From contig CACOPD010000002.1 of the NCBI GenBank assembly GCA_902628835.1, positions 80,218 through 144,217 on the forward strand: a DNA stretch of 64,000 nucleotides. Direction: 5' to 3'. Shown here piece after piece: positions 46,483 to 56,191 of this stretch. Each line of letters starts with the position of its first letter. The first letter of the stretch is position 1. Source of the DNA: an uncultured Alphaproteobacteria bacterium. GTDB taxonomy: Bacteria > Pseudomonadota > Alphaproteobacteria > HIMB59 > GCA-002718135. The notes beneath the pieces were generated by a model that was given only the letters and a program-made list of their open reading frames with translations, did not search any database and had not been told where the DNA came from. The translations under genes and the position numbers were made by a program.

Positions 46483-47469
46483 ATGTCAAAAATAAGTGAA
46501 GATATTCTATTAATTGATGGTTTGGAGTATTGTAATTGGAATAGGGAATTGTTAGAAAATGCTCAACAAGCAGGATTAACTGCTATTCATGCGACATTAG
46601 TGTATTGGGAAAATACTGACGAGGCATTCGAAAAAATTAGTTACTGGAAAAATCTTTTTAAAGAGCATCATGACCTAATTGTTCACGCAAAAACTACAAA
46701 AGACATTTTACAAGCTAAACAAAATAATAAAGTTGCCATAATTTTTGGTTTTCAAAATTCTGCTCCTATTGCAAATGATATTTTTTTAGTTGAAAAGTTT
46801 TTTGAAGCAGGTGTGAGATTTATGCAACTCACCTATAATAATCAAACTCCACTTGCTGGAGGATGTTTTGAACCTAAAGACTCAGGTGTTTCAAGATTTG
46901 GAAAAGCTGTTATTAAAGAAATGAATAGACTTGGAATGATTGTAGATCTCAGTCATGCAGGAAAGCAAACATGTCTTGATGCCATTGAATTCTCAAATAA
47001 GCCAGTGGCAATTTCTCATGCTAATCCAAATTTCTTTCATAAATCTAAAAGAAACATTGATACTGATATTTTACAAAAACTTGTTAAAAAAAATGGTTTT
47101 ATTGGGTTAAGTTTATACCCTTACCATCTTAAAAATTTAGGTGATTGTACCATAGAAGATTTTTGTGAAATGATTAAGGAGCTTGTAAACTTAATTGGTG
47201 AAGACAATATTGGAATCGGCTCTGATCTTTGTTTAAATTGGTCTGATGATGTAGTTATGTGGATGAGAAATGGAAAGTGGACCAAAGATATTGACTATGG
47301 AGAATCTAAAGATAAAAATCCAAAATGGCCTAAGTTACCGAGTTGGTATAAGCAACCAAGTGACTTAAATAGTTTATTTAATTTAATGTGTGATAATAAT
47401 ATTCCTGAAAAAGTTTCTACAAAAATAATTGGTCAGAATTGGTTTAATTTCATGAAAAATCAATTTTAG
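46483..47469 (+). CDS. Membrane dipeptidase (peptidase M19 / renal dipeptidase family)
   Basis: GFQNSAPIANDIFLVEKFFEAGVRFMQLTYNNQTPLAGGC, GMIVDLSHAGKQTCLDAIEFSNKPVAISHANPN, NIGIGSDLCLNW. Confidence 0.9.
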   Translation: MSKISEDILLIDGLEYCNWNRELLENAQQAGLTAIHATLVYWENTDEAFEKISYWKNLFKEHHDLIVHAKTTKDILQAKQNNKVAIIFGFQNSAPIANDIFLVEKFFEAGVRFMQLTYNNQTPLAGGCFEPKDSGVSRFGKAVIKEMNRLGMIVDLSHAGKQTCLDAIEFSNKPVAISHANPNFFHKSKRNIDTDILQKLVKKNGFIGLSLYPYHLKNLGDCTIEDFCEMIKELVNLIGEDNIGIGSDLCLNWSDDVVMWMRNGKWTKDIDYGESKDKNPKWPKLPSWYKQPSDLNSLFNLMCDNNIPEKVSTKIIGQNWFNFMKNQF

Positions 47470-48329
47470 TTTCTACTACTAATAAAGGAAGCTGATAATA
47501 AACTTATTATTACAATCGAAGCACCAATCAATTGATAAGTTTCTAAATTTTCTTTTAATAAAAAAACAGCCCCAAGAACACCTACCACTGGTTCTAAATA
47601 CAAAAATAAAGCAGTATATGATTGTCCAATTTTTGGGATAGCAATTAATTGTGACAAAAGTGCAAAGCTATAACATACTGAAGGAATTAAAATTAAAAGA
47701 TAAATATTGATATCAAAATTAAAATTTAAAGAAAAAAATATTTTTAATATTACAAAGAAGAAAATAGTATTAAAAACATTTATAAAGATATTAATTGGTA
47801 TTGGCGAAATACCTTTAATAGACATTTTTTGATTCACTATAATCATACTAGTTGACCCAAGTGATGCAAGAAAAGCTAAAAGAATACCTATTATATTTAT
47901 TACTTTAAAAGATGGTCCTATGACTAAAATAATTCCTAAAAATGTTACAAAAAATAAAATCTTTACAGTTAGTGAAATTTTTTCTTTATCGACAATAATA
48001 GAAAATAAAAGAACATATATTGGATAGAGACAAAAAATAAGAATTGTTAAACTAACTTCAATAAATATAACTGAAGTCAATAACCCAAGTGTTAATAATA
48101 TAGAACCAGCTGATATAGATAAAAAGTATTTTAGGTTCTTTTTAAAAATTTCTAATAGATTCTTTTGATAAGGGATAAAAGGTAATATAATTATCGATGC
48201 AACTGCATAACGTAAAAAAATTGTTAATGCTACAGAAGCACCTGAATTATATGCTATTTTTGTAGTGGGACCGATTAAGCCAAATAAAATTCCAGCAACT
48301 AAAGCAAAAATAACACCAAATATGAACAT
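47466..48329 (-). CDS. EamA/DMT-superfamily permease
   Basis: About 10 hydrophobic helices; GLIGPTTKIAYNSGASVALTIFLRYAVAS and YLEPVVGVLGAVFLLKE. Confidence 0.88.
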   Translation of the reverse strand: MFIFGVIFALVAGILFGLIGPTTKIAYNSGASVALTIFLRYAVASIIILPFIPYQKNLLEIFKKNLKYFLSISAGSILLTLGLLTSVIFIEVSLTILIFCLYPIYVLLFSIIVDKEKISLTVKILFFVTFLGIILVIGPSFKVINIIGILLAFLASLGSTSMIIVNQKMSIKGISPIPINIFINVFNTIFFFVILKIFFSLNFNFDINIYLLILIPSVCYSFALLSQLIAIPKIGQSYTALFLYLEPVVGVLGAVFLLKENLETYQLIGASIVIISLLSASFISSRN

Positions 48330-48394
48330 TTTTTAAATTAACTTTTGACTATTTGTTTTCATGCAGTTATTCAAGCTTCATTACAAATTATATT

Positions 48395-49483
48395 ATGAAT
48401 GATACATCTCAAAGTTTCGTAAAATTTGAAAAAATTGATAAAAGTTATGATGGTGAAGTACTAGTAGTAAAAAACCTAAACTTGGATATTGCTAAAGGTG
48501 AATTTGTAACAATGTTGGGTCCATCAGGATCAGGTAAAACAACAACTTTGATGATGTTAGCTGGCTTTGAAACCCCTACAAATGGTGAAATTTTTCTAGA
48601 TACAAAACCAATAAGTAAAATACCACCTTATGAGAGAGAAATTGGAATGGTATTCCAGAACTATGCTTTATTCCCTCATATGACAGTTGCAGAAAATTTA
48701 TCTTTTCCACTAGAAGTTAGAAAAATATCAAAAGCCGAAGCAAAAGACAAAGTACAAAAAGCACTTGATATGGTTGAGCTTGGTAATTTTGGTACTAGGT
48801 TTCCAGCACAGTTATCTGGAGGTCAGCAACAAAGAGTAGCTTTAGCTAGAGCTCTTGTTTTTGAACCAAGGTTAGTGTTAATGGACGAACCTCTTGGAGC
48901 TCTTGATAAAAATTTGCGTGAACAAATGCAATATGAGATTAAACATATTCACGATAGAATTGGCATTACTGTTGTTTATGTAACGCATGATCAAAGTGAG
49001 GCGCTAACAATGTCAAATAGAATTGCAGTATTTAATGACGGCGTTGTTCAGCAATTGTCTACACCTGATATATTATATGAAAAGCCAGAGAATTCTTTTG
49101 TTGCTAAGTTTATTGGAGAGAATAATACGCTTAATGGAGTAGTAAAAGAAATTAATGGAAATACTTGTACTGTTGATTTGGATAATGGTTTTGGAACTGT
49201 AAAAGCATTAAAAGTTAATGTTGATGGTGCTGGTGATAAAACTCAACTATCAATAAGACCTGAAAGAGTTACAATTGATAGCACTAATCCAGATGCAAAT
49301 AACTTTCAGGGTAAAATAGAAGAACTTATATATTTAGGCGATCATATAAGAGCTAGGCTTGATGTCTGCGGCAATAACGAATTTATTGTCAAGGTTCCTA
49401 ATGAGGGGAGTTTTAGCCATAAAGAGGGAGATATTCTCAATCTAAGTTGGAATCCCGACGATGTCAGAGCACTAGATATTTAA
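48395..49483 (+). CDS. ABC transporter ATP-binding protein, PotA-like (polyamine/opine type)
   Basis: GPSGSGKTTTLMMLAGFE Walker A, LSGGQQQRVALARAL, LVLMDEPLGALD, TOBE-like C-terminus; ATG at 48395 preferred over the TTG ORF start. Confidence 0.93.
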   Translation: MNDTSQSFVKFEKIDKSYDGEVLVVKNLNLDIAKGEFVTMLGPSGSGKTTTLMMLAGFETPTNGEIFLDTKPISKIPPYEREIGMVFQNYALFPHMTVAENLSFPLEVRKISKAEAKDKVQKALDMVELGNFGTRFPAQLSGGQQQRVALARALVFEPRLVLMDEPLGALDKNLREQMQYEIKHIHDRIGITVVYVTHDQSEALTMSNRIAVFNDGVVQQLSTPDILYEKPENSFVAKFIGENNTLNGVVKEINGNTCTVDLDNGFGTVKALKVNVDGAGDKTQLSIRPERVTIDSTNPDANNFQGKIEELIYLGDHIRARLDVCGNNEFIVKVPNEGSFSHKEGDILNLSWNPDDVRALDI

Positions 49484-49615
49484 ATCTATTAATCTCTTAT
49501 AATTTAGCCAATTTTTTTTATTTTTAGCCCTTTTTTTTCATGTTTCAACATGTTATTACAACACCATTACAGACATAATCTTAAGATTAGTTAACTAAAA
49601 AATAGGAGGATATAT

Positions 49616-50719
49616 ATGTCTAAATTTTTAAAAGCCTTCTTATTCGCATCAGTCATCTTTGCGCCTTTTGCAGCTAGTGCTGTAACAGTTGCGTCTTGGG
49701 GTGGTGCTTATACAGAAAGTCAAAAGAAAGCTTATGCTGATACATATTCTGATCCTAGCTCAATTGTCTTTGAAAACTACAACGGAGGTTTAGGTGAAGT
49801 AAGAGCTCAAGTAGAAAGTGGTAGTGTTACTTGGGATATTGTTGACGTGTTACCATCAGATGCAATCACAGGTTGTGATGAAGGTCTTTTCGAAGATATC
49901 TCAGCTGAAATTGCAGCTAATGCAGCTCCTGGACCAGACGGTGAGTCAATGCTAGAAGATATGGAAAATAACGGTCTTGAATACCACTCTGGTTGGGACT
50001 GTTGTGTACCACAAATCTTTTGGACATACGTTGTATTTTACGATCCAGATGCGTTCCCTGGTGAAAAACCTAGCAGTATGGCAGATTTCTTTGATACAGA
50101 AAAATTCCCTGGTAAAAGAGGTATTCATACTTGGGCAACAGGTGTAATTGAAAAAGCTATGGTCGCAGATGGTGTTAAGCCAAATGCAGTTCCAACAGTT
50201 TTAGCTAACCAAACAGGTGCTATCGATAGAGCGTTTGAAGTTATGGACAGAATTAAAGATGATGTAGTATTCTGGTCAGCTGGTTCACAACCACTTGAAT
50301 TAGTAAAAAGTGGTGAAGTTATCATGGCAATTGCATATAATGGTCGTGTTGGTGCAGCTAACTTAGCTGAAGGTGAAAACTTTGAATATATTTGGGAAGG
50401 TCAAGTACTAGATCAAGAGTATCTATGTCTAACTGCTGGTGCTCCTAATAGAGAAGCAGCACTTGATTTTATGTGGCATGCTTCAACTCCTGAAGCACAA
50501 GCTGAACAAGCTAAATATATTACATATGGACCAATGAGAGCATCTGGTATTCCAATCATTCAAAATAATGAGCCTTGGGGACCAGGAGGTGTTGATATTA
50601 TGCCTCACATGCCTAACACACCAGAACGTTTGAAAGTTTCAATCGTGAGTGATCCACAATGGTGGTCAGATTACGGTGCAGAAATTAATGAGCGTTATGC
50701 TGCATGGATGGGCAACTAA
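49616..50719 (+). CDS. Periplasmic substrate-binding protein, PotD-like
   Basis: Signal peptide MSKFLKAFLFASVIFAPFAASA, VTVASWGGAYTESQKKAYADTY; next to PotA/B/C-like genes; SD AGGAGG upstream. Confidence 0.92.
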   Translation: MSKFLKAFLFASVIFAPFAASAVTVASWGGAYTESQKKAYADTYSDPSSIVFENYNGGLGEVRAQVESGSVTWDIVDVLPSDAITGCDEGLFEDISAEIAANAAPGPDGESMLEDMENNGLEYHSGWDCCVPQIFWTYVVFYDPDAFPGEKPSSMADFFDTEKFPGKRGIHTWATGVIEKAMVADGVKPNAVPTVLANQTGAIDRAFEVMDRIKDDVVFWSAGSQPLELVKSGEVIMAIAYNGRVGAANLAEGENFEYIWEGQVLDQEYLCLTAGAPNREAALDFMWHASTPEAQAEQAKYITYGPMRASGIPIIQNNEPWGPGGVDIMPHMPNTPERLKVSIVSDPQWWSDYGAEINERYAAWMGN

Positions 50720-50750
50720 GCTTGATAAATTAAAATTTGTAATTTAATCT

Positions 50751-50780
50751 AAAGGCGAGAATTATCTCGCCTTTTTATTT
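50751..50780 (+). terminator. Rho-independent terminator between the binding-protein and permease genes
   Basis: AAAGGCGAGA-ATTA-TCTCGCCTTT perfect 10-bp stem followed by a T-rich tail (TTATTT). Confidence 0.9.
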
Positions 50781-50790
50781 GGAGGTTACT

Positions 50791-52056
50791 ATTTCTACAG
50801 CTGAATTATTAACTACTGACGGTATTCCACTTAAACAAAGTCTTCGAAAAGCTGAAAGAAGAAATAAACTTCGAGCATTTCTTCTAGTCTTTCCATTACT
50901 TCTTTTTATTGTAGTTACTTTTGTAATGCCAATCGGAGATATGCTTCTTAGGAGTGTTGACGATAGCCAAATTAATTCCGTTTTTCCTAATACTTTTGAT
51001 GAATACAAAAACTGGGATAAAGGAGCCGACGAACTACCTCCAGAAGAAGTATATAAAAGTCTTTTTTTCGAACTAGCTAACGGTGATAAAAGACAGATAG
51101 GTAAAGCTCTAACTAGGATGAATTATGCTAAATCTGGTTGGAAAAGTTTAATTAAAAAAACTACAAGAGAAATTAAAAAAATTATAAAAAAAGGTGAAGA
51201 ACCTATTTCATATAAAGAAACATTTATAAAAATAAATAAATTATGGGGAGATCCAACTTACTGGTACTCTTTTAATCAAATGGTAAATGATAGATCATCA
51301 ATTTATTATTGGAATGCTCTGGATAGAACATTTGATGAAGATGGAGAAGTTGTTCTTCAAGATGAAAAAAGAAGAATGTATGTGAAAACATGGCTTAGAA
51401 CTTTTAAGGTAAGTATCTATGTAACAATTTTCTGCTTAATTCTTGGTTTTCCAGTCGCTCATTTATTAGCTAACTTACCGCTCAGATACAGTAATCTTTT
51501 GATGATTTTTGTATTACTACCTTTTTGGACCTCCTTACTGGTGAGAACAACTGCATGGATAGTAATGCTTCAGCAAAATGGTGTTATAAATGGAATTTTA
51601 GTTTGGCTAGGAGTTATAACTGATGATGGGAGAATACAAATGGTTTACAATGAAGCTGGAACTTTAATTGCTATGACTCAAATTTTATTGCCATTTATGA
51701 TTTTACCTTTGTACAGCGTAATGAGAGTAATTCCAAAAAGTCATATGAGAGCAGCTCAAAACTTAGGCGCTAAACCTGCAATGGCATTTTGGCGTGTTTA
51801 CTTGCCACAGACTATTCCTGGAATAAGTGCTGGCGGTTTATTAGTATTTGTTCTTGCTATTGGATATTTTATTACACCAGAATTAGTTGGTGGAAAAGAT
51901 GGTAAATTAATTGGAAGTTGGATAGCATACCATTTAAAAACTACACTCAATTGGGGATTATGCGCTGCTCTTGGAGGAATACTTCTTGGTATAATGCTGA
52001 TCTTCTATTGGCTTTACAATAAAATTGTTGGAATAGACAACATAAAGTTAGGATAA
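50791..52056 (+). CDS. ABC transporter permease, PotB-like, with enlarged periplasmic region; probable ATT start (ORF track starts at TTG 50779)
   Basis: Multi-TM, EAA loop NLGAKPAMAFWRVYLPQTIPGI; GGAGG SD at 50781-50785 spaced 5 nt from ATT 50791. Confidence 0.85.
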   Translation: MSTAELLTTDGIPLKQSLRKAERRNKLRAFLLVFPLLLFIVVTFVMPIGDMLLRSVDDSQINSVFPNTFDEYKNWDKGADELPPEEVYKSLFFELANGDKRQIGKALTRMNYAKSGWKSLIKKTTREIKKIIKKGEEPISYKETFIKINKLWGDPTYWYSFNQMVNDRSSIYYWNALDRTFDEDGEVVLQDEKRRMYVKTWLRTFKVSIYVTIFCLILGFPVAHLLANLPLRYSNLLMIFVLLPFWTSLLVRTTAWIVMLQQNGVINGILVWLGVITDDGRIQMVYNEAGTLIAMTQILLPFMILPLYSVMRVIPKSHMRAAQNLGAKPAMAFWRVYLPQTIPGISAGGLLVFVLAIGYFITPELVGGKDGKLIGSWIAYHLKTTLNWGLCAALGGILLGIMLIFYWLYNKIVGIDNIKLG

Positions 52057-52060
52057 TAGA

Positions 52061-52957
52061 ATGGCTCTCCCAAGTTACGCAACTCCGGTTCAAAGAACAT
52101 ACTATTACTTTTATTTATTTTTTTGCACTGTAGTTTTCTTCTTTTTAATAGCACCACTATTTGCAATTATTCCAATATCTTTCAGCGTTTCACCTTTTAT
52201 GGTTTTTACAGAAGGAATGCTGGCTTGGCCTCCTGATCCTGAAGCTTGGTCGATAAGATGGTATAAAAATATGATTGGTGATTGCAGTGCTGATGTTGTT
52301 TCATCTACAGTTCCATGTTCAAAAAAATGGATGGTTGGCACAGTAAATAGTTTTTATATTGGTATTATAGCAACTGTTATCGCTACAGCTTTAGGAACAT
52401 TAGCAGCTCTTGGCTTAAGTAGACCTCATATGCCATATAAGGGTTTGATAATGGCAATCTTAATTTCACCAATGATTGTTCCACTAATTATAACAGCTGC
52501 AGGAATGTTCTTCTTCTATGCAAGAATAAATCTTGTTTATACTTTCACAGGTGTAATTCTCGCACATGTTGCTCTTGCTACACCTTTTGTAGTAATCACT
52601 GTAACGGCAACATTAGTTGGTTTCGACATGAACATGGTAAAAGCAGCACAAAGCTTAGGTGCTAAACCAATGAGAACATTTTTTAAAGTCATTATGCCGT
52701 TGATTTTACCAGGTATTATATCAGGAGCTTTATTTGCTTTTATTACATCTTTTGATGAAGTTGTTATAGTTATGTTTATGGCAAGTATTGATCAGTTAAC
52801 TATTCCAAAACAAATGTGGGCCGGAATACGTCAAGAAATTAGCCCTGTTATTTTATGTATGGCTACTTGTTTAGTGCTTCTTTCTATATTTTTATTAACT
52901 ACAGTTGAGCTACTTAGAAGAAGGTCTGAAAAACTCAGAGGTATTAAAGCTCGATAG
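52061..52957 (+). CDS. ABC transporter permease, PotC-like
   Basis: EAA loop SLGAKPMRTFFKVIMPLILPGIISGALFAFITSFDEVVI. Confidence 0.93.
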   Translation: MALPSYATPVQRTYYYFYLFFCTVVFFFLIAPLFAIIPISFSVSPFMVFTEGMLAWPPDPEAWSIRWYKNMIGDCSADVVSSTVPCSKKWMVGTVNSFYIGIIATVIATALGTLAALGLSRPHMPYKGLIMAILISPMIVPLIITAAGMFFFYARINLVYTFTGVILAHVALATPFVVITVTATLVGFDMNMVKAAQSLGAKPMRTFFKVIMPLILPGIISGALFAFITSFDEVVIVMFMASIDQLTIPKQMWAGIRQEISPVILCMATCLVLLSIFLLTTVELLRRRSEKLRGIKAR

Positions 52958-52961
52958 AATA

Positions 52962-54191
52962 GTGAAGAACATTGCTGTTATTGGTGCTGGCATAGTTGGT
53001 ATATGTAGCGCATATTTTTTAAAAAAATCTGGATTTAATGTAACTTTAATTGATAGGGAGAAGCCTGGCTCAATGACAAGTTTTGGACATGCTTGTACTT
53101 TTGCAGACTATGCAAATGTTCCTGTTAATTATCCTGGATTGATCTGGGATATACCATCAATGCTTTTAAGAAAAGATGGACCTTTGGCAGTTGATTTTTT
53201 TTATATTTTAAAGAACTTGCCTTGGGCAATAAGTTTTTTAAAAAACTGTAAAAAAGAAAAAGTTAATGAAATAGCAAACTCTCTCACTAACCTATTAAAA
53301 CACTCACAAATATCTTACGATGAAATTTTTCAAGATGTAAATGTAAAAGAATATATTAGCTATGAAGAAAATCTTTATCTTTTTGATTCAAAAAAATCTT
53401 ATGAAAATTATGAATACGCAAACATTATTAGAAAAAATAATAACGTTAAAGTAAGAAATTTAAATAAAGATGAAGTTAAAGAATTAGAACCAAATTTAGC
53501 TGATGTTTATTATTCTGGGCAAGTCTTTACTGGATCAAGACACACAACAAATCCATTAGCAATAAGTAATAAGATTTTTAAAAAGTTTTTAGAACTAGGC
53601 GGTATTTATATAAATCAAAATATAAAAAATTTAACACAGAAAGAAAAAAATATAGAATTATTTTTAGAAAATAAAAAACTTAAATTTGATAAAATAATTG
53701 TAAGTGCTGGTGCTTGGTCTAATCAAATTGCGAATAAGCTTGGAGATAAATTCCCTCTTGATACCGAAAGAGGGTATCACCTTTTATTTGAAACTGAAGA
53801 GAAATTAATAAATCGTCCCGTTGCTTGGTCTGAGTCTGGATTTTACCTAATACAAATTCATGATGGTATAAGAGCTGCTGGTACAGTTGAAATAGCAGGT
53901 TTAAATAAACCACCCAATAAAAAACGTCTTGAAATGATAGAGAGACAATCAAGAAAGGTTTTGCCCCAATTAAAAGAAGTAAGATCAACATGGATGGGTA
54001 GAAGGCCTACCTTACCAGACTCATTACCTGTTATTGGAAAGTCTCAGAAAAATAATAATGTCATTTATGCATTTGGACATCAACATATTGGCTGGACTTT
54101 AGGAGCTGTTACGGGAAAAATTATTGATAGTTTGTCAAAAGATCAACTGCCGAATATAGATATTAGCGCTTATTCTCCTGGCCGATTTTAA
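52962..54191 (+). CDS. FAD-dependent oxidoreductase, DadA/DAO family (GTG start)
   Basis: KNIAVIGAGIVGICSAYFLKKSGFNVTLIDRE; C-term MGRRPTLPDSLPVIGKSQ, AFGHQHIGWTLGAVTG. Confidence 0.88.
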   Translation: MKNIAVIGAGIVGICSAYFLKKSGFNVTLIDREKPGSMTSFGHACTFADYANVPVNYPGLIWDIPSMLLRKDGPLAVDFFYILKNLPWAISFLKNCKKEKVNEIANSLTNLLKHSQISYDEIFQDVNVKEYISYEENLYLFDSKKSYENYEYANIIRKNNNVKVRNLNKDEVKELEPNLADVYYSGQVFTGSRHTTNPLAISNKIFKKFLELGGIYINQNIKNLTQKEKNIELFLENKKLKFDKIIVSAGAWSNQIANKLGDKFPLDTERGYHLLFETEEKLINRPVAWSESGFYLIQIHDGIRAAGTVEIAGLNKPPNKKRLEMIERQSRKVLPQLKEVRSTWMGRRPTLPDSLPVIGKSQKNNNVIYAFGHQHIGWTLGAVTGKIIDSLSKDQLPNIDISAYSPGRF

Positions 54192-55621
54192 CCTAAACTA
54201 ATACCAACATTTTTGACTTGAAGATAAGATTTAAGTCCATCTACTCCTTTTTCACGGCTATATCCTGATTGTTTATAACCTCCAAAAGGTGTTGCATGAT
54301 TTCCAGTGAACCATTTATTTACATATACTTGACCAGCTTCTAATTTGCTTGCAGTCCAAGATGCTTTTTTTAGATCTTTTGTAAAAACACCAGCACCTAA
54401 ACCATACTCAGTATCATTCGCAATATCAATTGCTTCTTCTTGATCTTCATATTCAAGAACTGAGAGTACTGGACCAAAAATTTCTTCTCTGGCTACAGTC
54501 ATACTTTGTTTAACATTGTTTAGAACTGTTGGTTCCATAAAATATCCTTCACGTTCTAATCTTTTTCCACCATATGCCGCTTCTGCTCCTTCTTGGATTC
54601 CTGATCTTGCATAACCTTCAACTTTTTGAAGTTGATTTTCTGATATAACTGGAGTTAGGTCTGTATCTTTTTCTATACCAGGTCCAATTTTTAAAGATTT
54701 ACTCATATCCACAAGCTTATCTACTAATTCATCTTTGATTGATTTATGAACTACAAGTCTAGACATTGCTGTACAAATTTGTCCTGCAACACTAAATATT
54801 CCTGAACGCGCACTTTCTAGAACTTCATTAAGATCAGCGTCAGGGTAAACAATACCAGCTGACTTACCACCTAATTCAACAACAGCAGGAATAGCTTTGT
54901 CAGCGCAAGCGTGAAGTATTTTTTTTCCAGTTGCGACAGAACCTGTAAATACTACATGATTTACATCTTCATGAGAAACAAGATATGATCCTGCTTCATT
55001 TCCATATCCACAAATTATATTAATTAACCCATTTGGCACATCAGCATTTTCAATTGCCTTAGCAAAAATTGTTGCTGATAAAGGAGTTAATTCTGCAGTC
55101 TTAACTACTGTTGAATTTCCAGTAGCAAATGAACATGCTAGTGATCTTCCGATCATTGATAATGGAAAATTCCATGGAACTATATGAGCAGATACTCCAA
55201 ATGGTTCTAGAACTGTGTAATCAAAAACATTTTTTGCTACAGGTATAGTCTTACCTTCCAGTTTATCTGTTAAACCCGCATAATAATCAAACATATCTGC
55301 TACATCATTAAATTCTTTGATGGCTGAAGCTATATTTTTTCCATTTTCAAAACAAAGAAGCTCTCCTCCTTCTTTTGCAACTTTTCTTGTCTCTTCAGCA
55401 ATTTTTCTCATTAATTTTGCTCTTGAAAGTAATGGCATATCTACAAGCACTCTGCTATTATAAGAATTCTTGGCTGCTTCTACTGCAAGATCAACTTCAT
55501 TTTTTTTTGCACATGAAATTTCACCGATGACTTTACCATTTGAAGGATCATCAACTTTTATTGTTTCTTTTGATTCACTAATAATCCATTTTCCATCAAT
55601 AAAATTTTTATATTGTTCCAT
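54188..55621 (-). CDS. Aldehyde dehydrogenase family protein (betaine-/aminobutyraldehyde-type)
   Basis: FIDGKWIISESKETIKVDDPSNGKVIGEI, FTGSVATGKKILHACADKAIPAVVELGGKSAGIVYPDADL, GQICTAMSRLVV. Confidence 0.92.
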   Translation of the reverse strand: MEQYKNFIDGKWIISESKETIKVDDPSNGKVIGEISCAKKNEVDLAVEAAKNSYNSRVLVDMPLLSRAKLMRKIAEETRKVAKEGGELLCFENGKNIASAIKEFNDVADMFDYYAGLTDKLEGKTIPVAKNVFDYTVLEPFGVSAHIVPWNFPLSMIGRSLACSFATGNSTVVKTAELTPLSATIFAKAIENADVPNGLINIICGYGNEAGSYLVSHEDVNHVVFTGSVATGKKILHACADKAIPAVVELGGKSAGIVYPDADLNEVLESARSGIFSVAGQICTAMSRLVVHKSIKDELVDKLVDMSKSLKIGPGIEKDTDLTPVISENQLQKVEGYARSGIQEGAEAAYGGKRLEREGYFMEPTVLNNVKQSMTVAREEIFGPVLSVLEYEDQEEAIDIANDTEYGLGAGVFTKDLKKASWTASKLEAGQVYVNKWFTGNHATPFGGYKQSGYSREKGVDGLKSYLQVKNVGISLG

Positions 55622-55681
55622 AATTGTCTCTTTAAATTTTTTCCTTTATTCTATAATTATCTATAGTAACATAAATTATAA

Positions 55682-56191
55682 ATGCCAAGCATAATAAAAT
55701 ATTACGTAAAAACGATAGATTTTATCAGTTTGAAAACTGGACGAGCAACTATGTATTTAGTTTTTGTAATGATGTTTATTTTAATTTTATCTTTTGTAAC
55801 AAGAAATATTATTAACATTCCACTGATCTGGATAATTGAAATGGCCCAATTTGTGATGACAGGTTATTATTTATTAGGTGGAGGATATTCAATGCTTACA
55901 GACGATCATGTTAGAATGGATCTTATTTACAGTAAACTCAAAGATAAAACTAAAGCATTATTAGATTCTTTAACAAGTGTTTTTTTAATTTTTTATCTTG
56001 TTGTTCTTTTAATTGGTTCAATTTCAAGTTTAACTTATACGTTAGAAACTAATCAAAGATTATTTACAGCGTGGGCACCTTATGTTTGGCCCATCAAATC
56101 TATAATGACTTTTGGTATTTTATTAATGCTTCTTCAATCAATTGCAATTTTTTTCAAGGATATTGCAAAAGTATTAAATAGAGAAATTTGA
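55682..56191 (+). CDS. TRAP transporter small permease (DctQ-like)
   Basis: 4-TM 169-aa protein with IPLIWIIEMAQFVMTGYYLLGGGYSMLTDDHVRMDLIYSKL; upstream of DctM. Confidence 0.9.
   Translation: MPSIIKYYVKTIDFISLKTGRATMYLVFVMMFILILSFVTRNIINIPLIWIIEMAQFVMTGYYLLGGGYSMLTDDHVRMDLIYSKLKDKTKALLDSLTSVFLIFYLVVLLIGSISSLTYTLETNQRLFTAWAPYVWPIKSIMTFGILLMLLQSIAIFFKDIAKVLNREI

Noticed and set aside
55470-55694. 74-aa plus-strand ORF overlapping the ALDH 5' end
   Set aside because: Largely antisense to the conserved ALDH N-terminus; no recognisable product.
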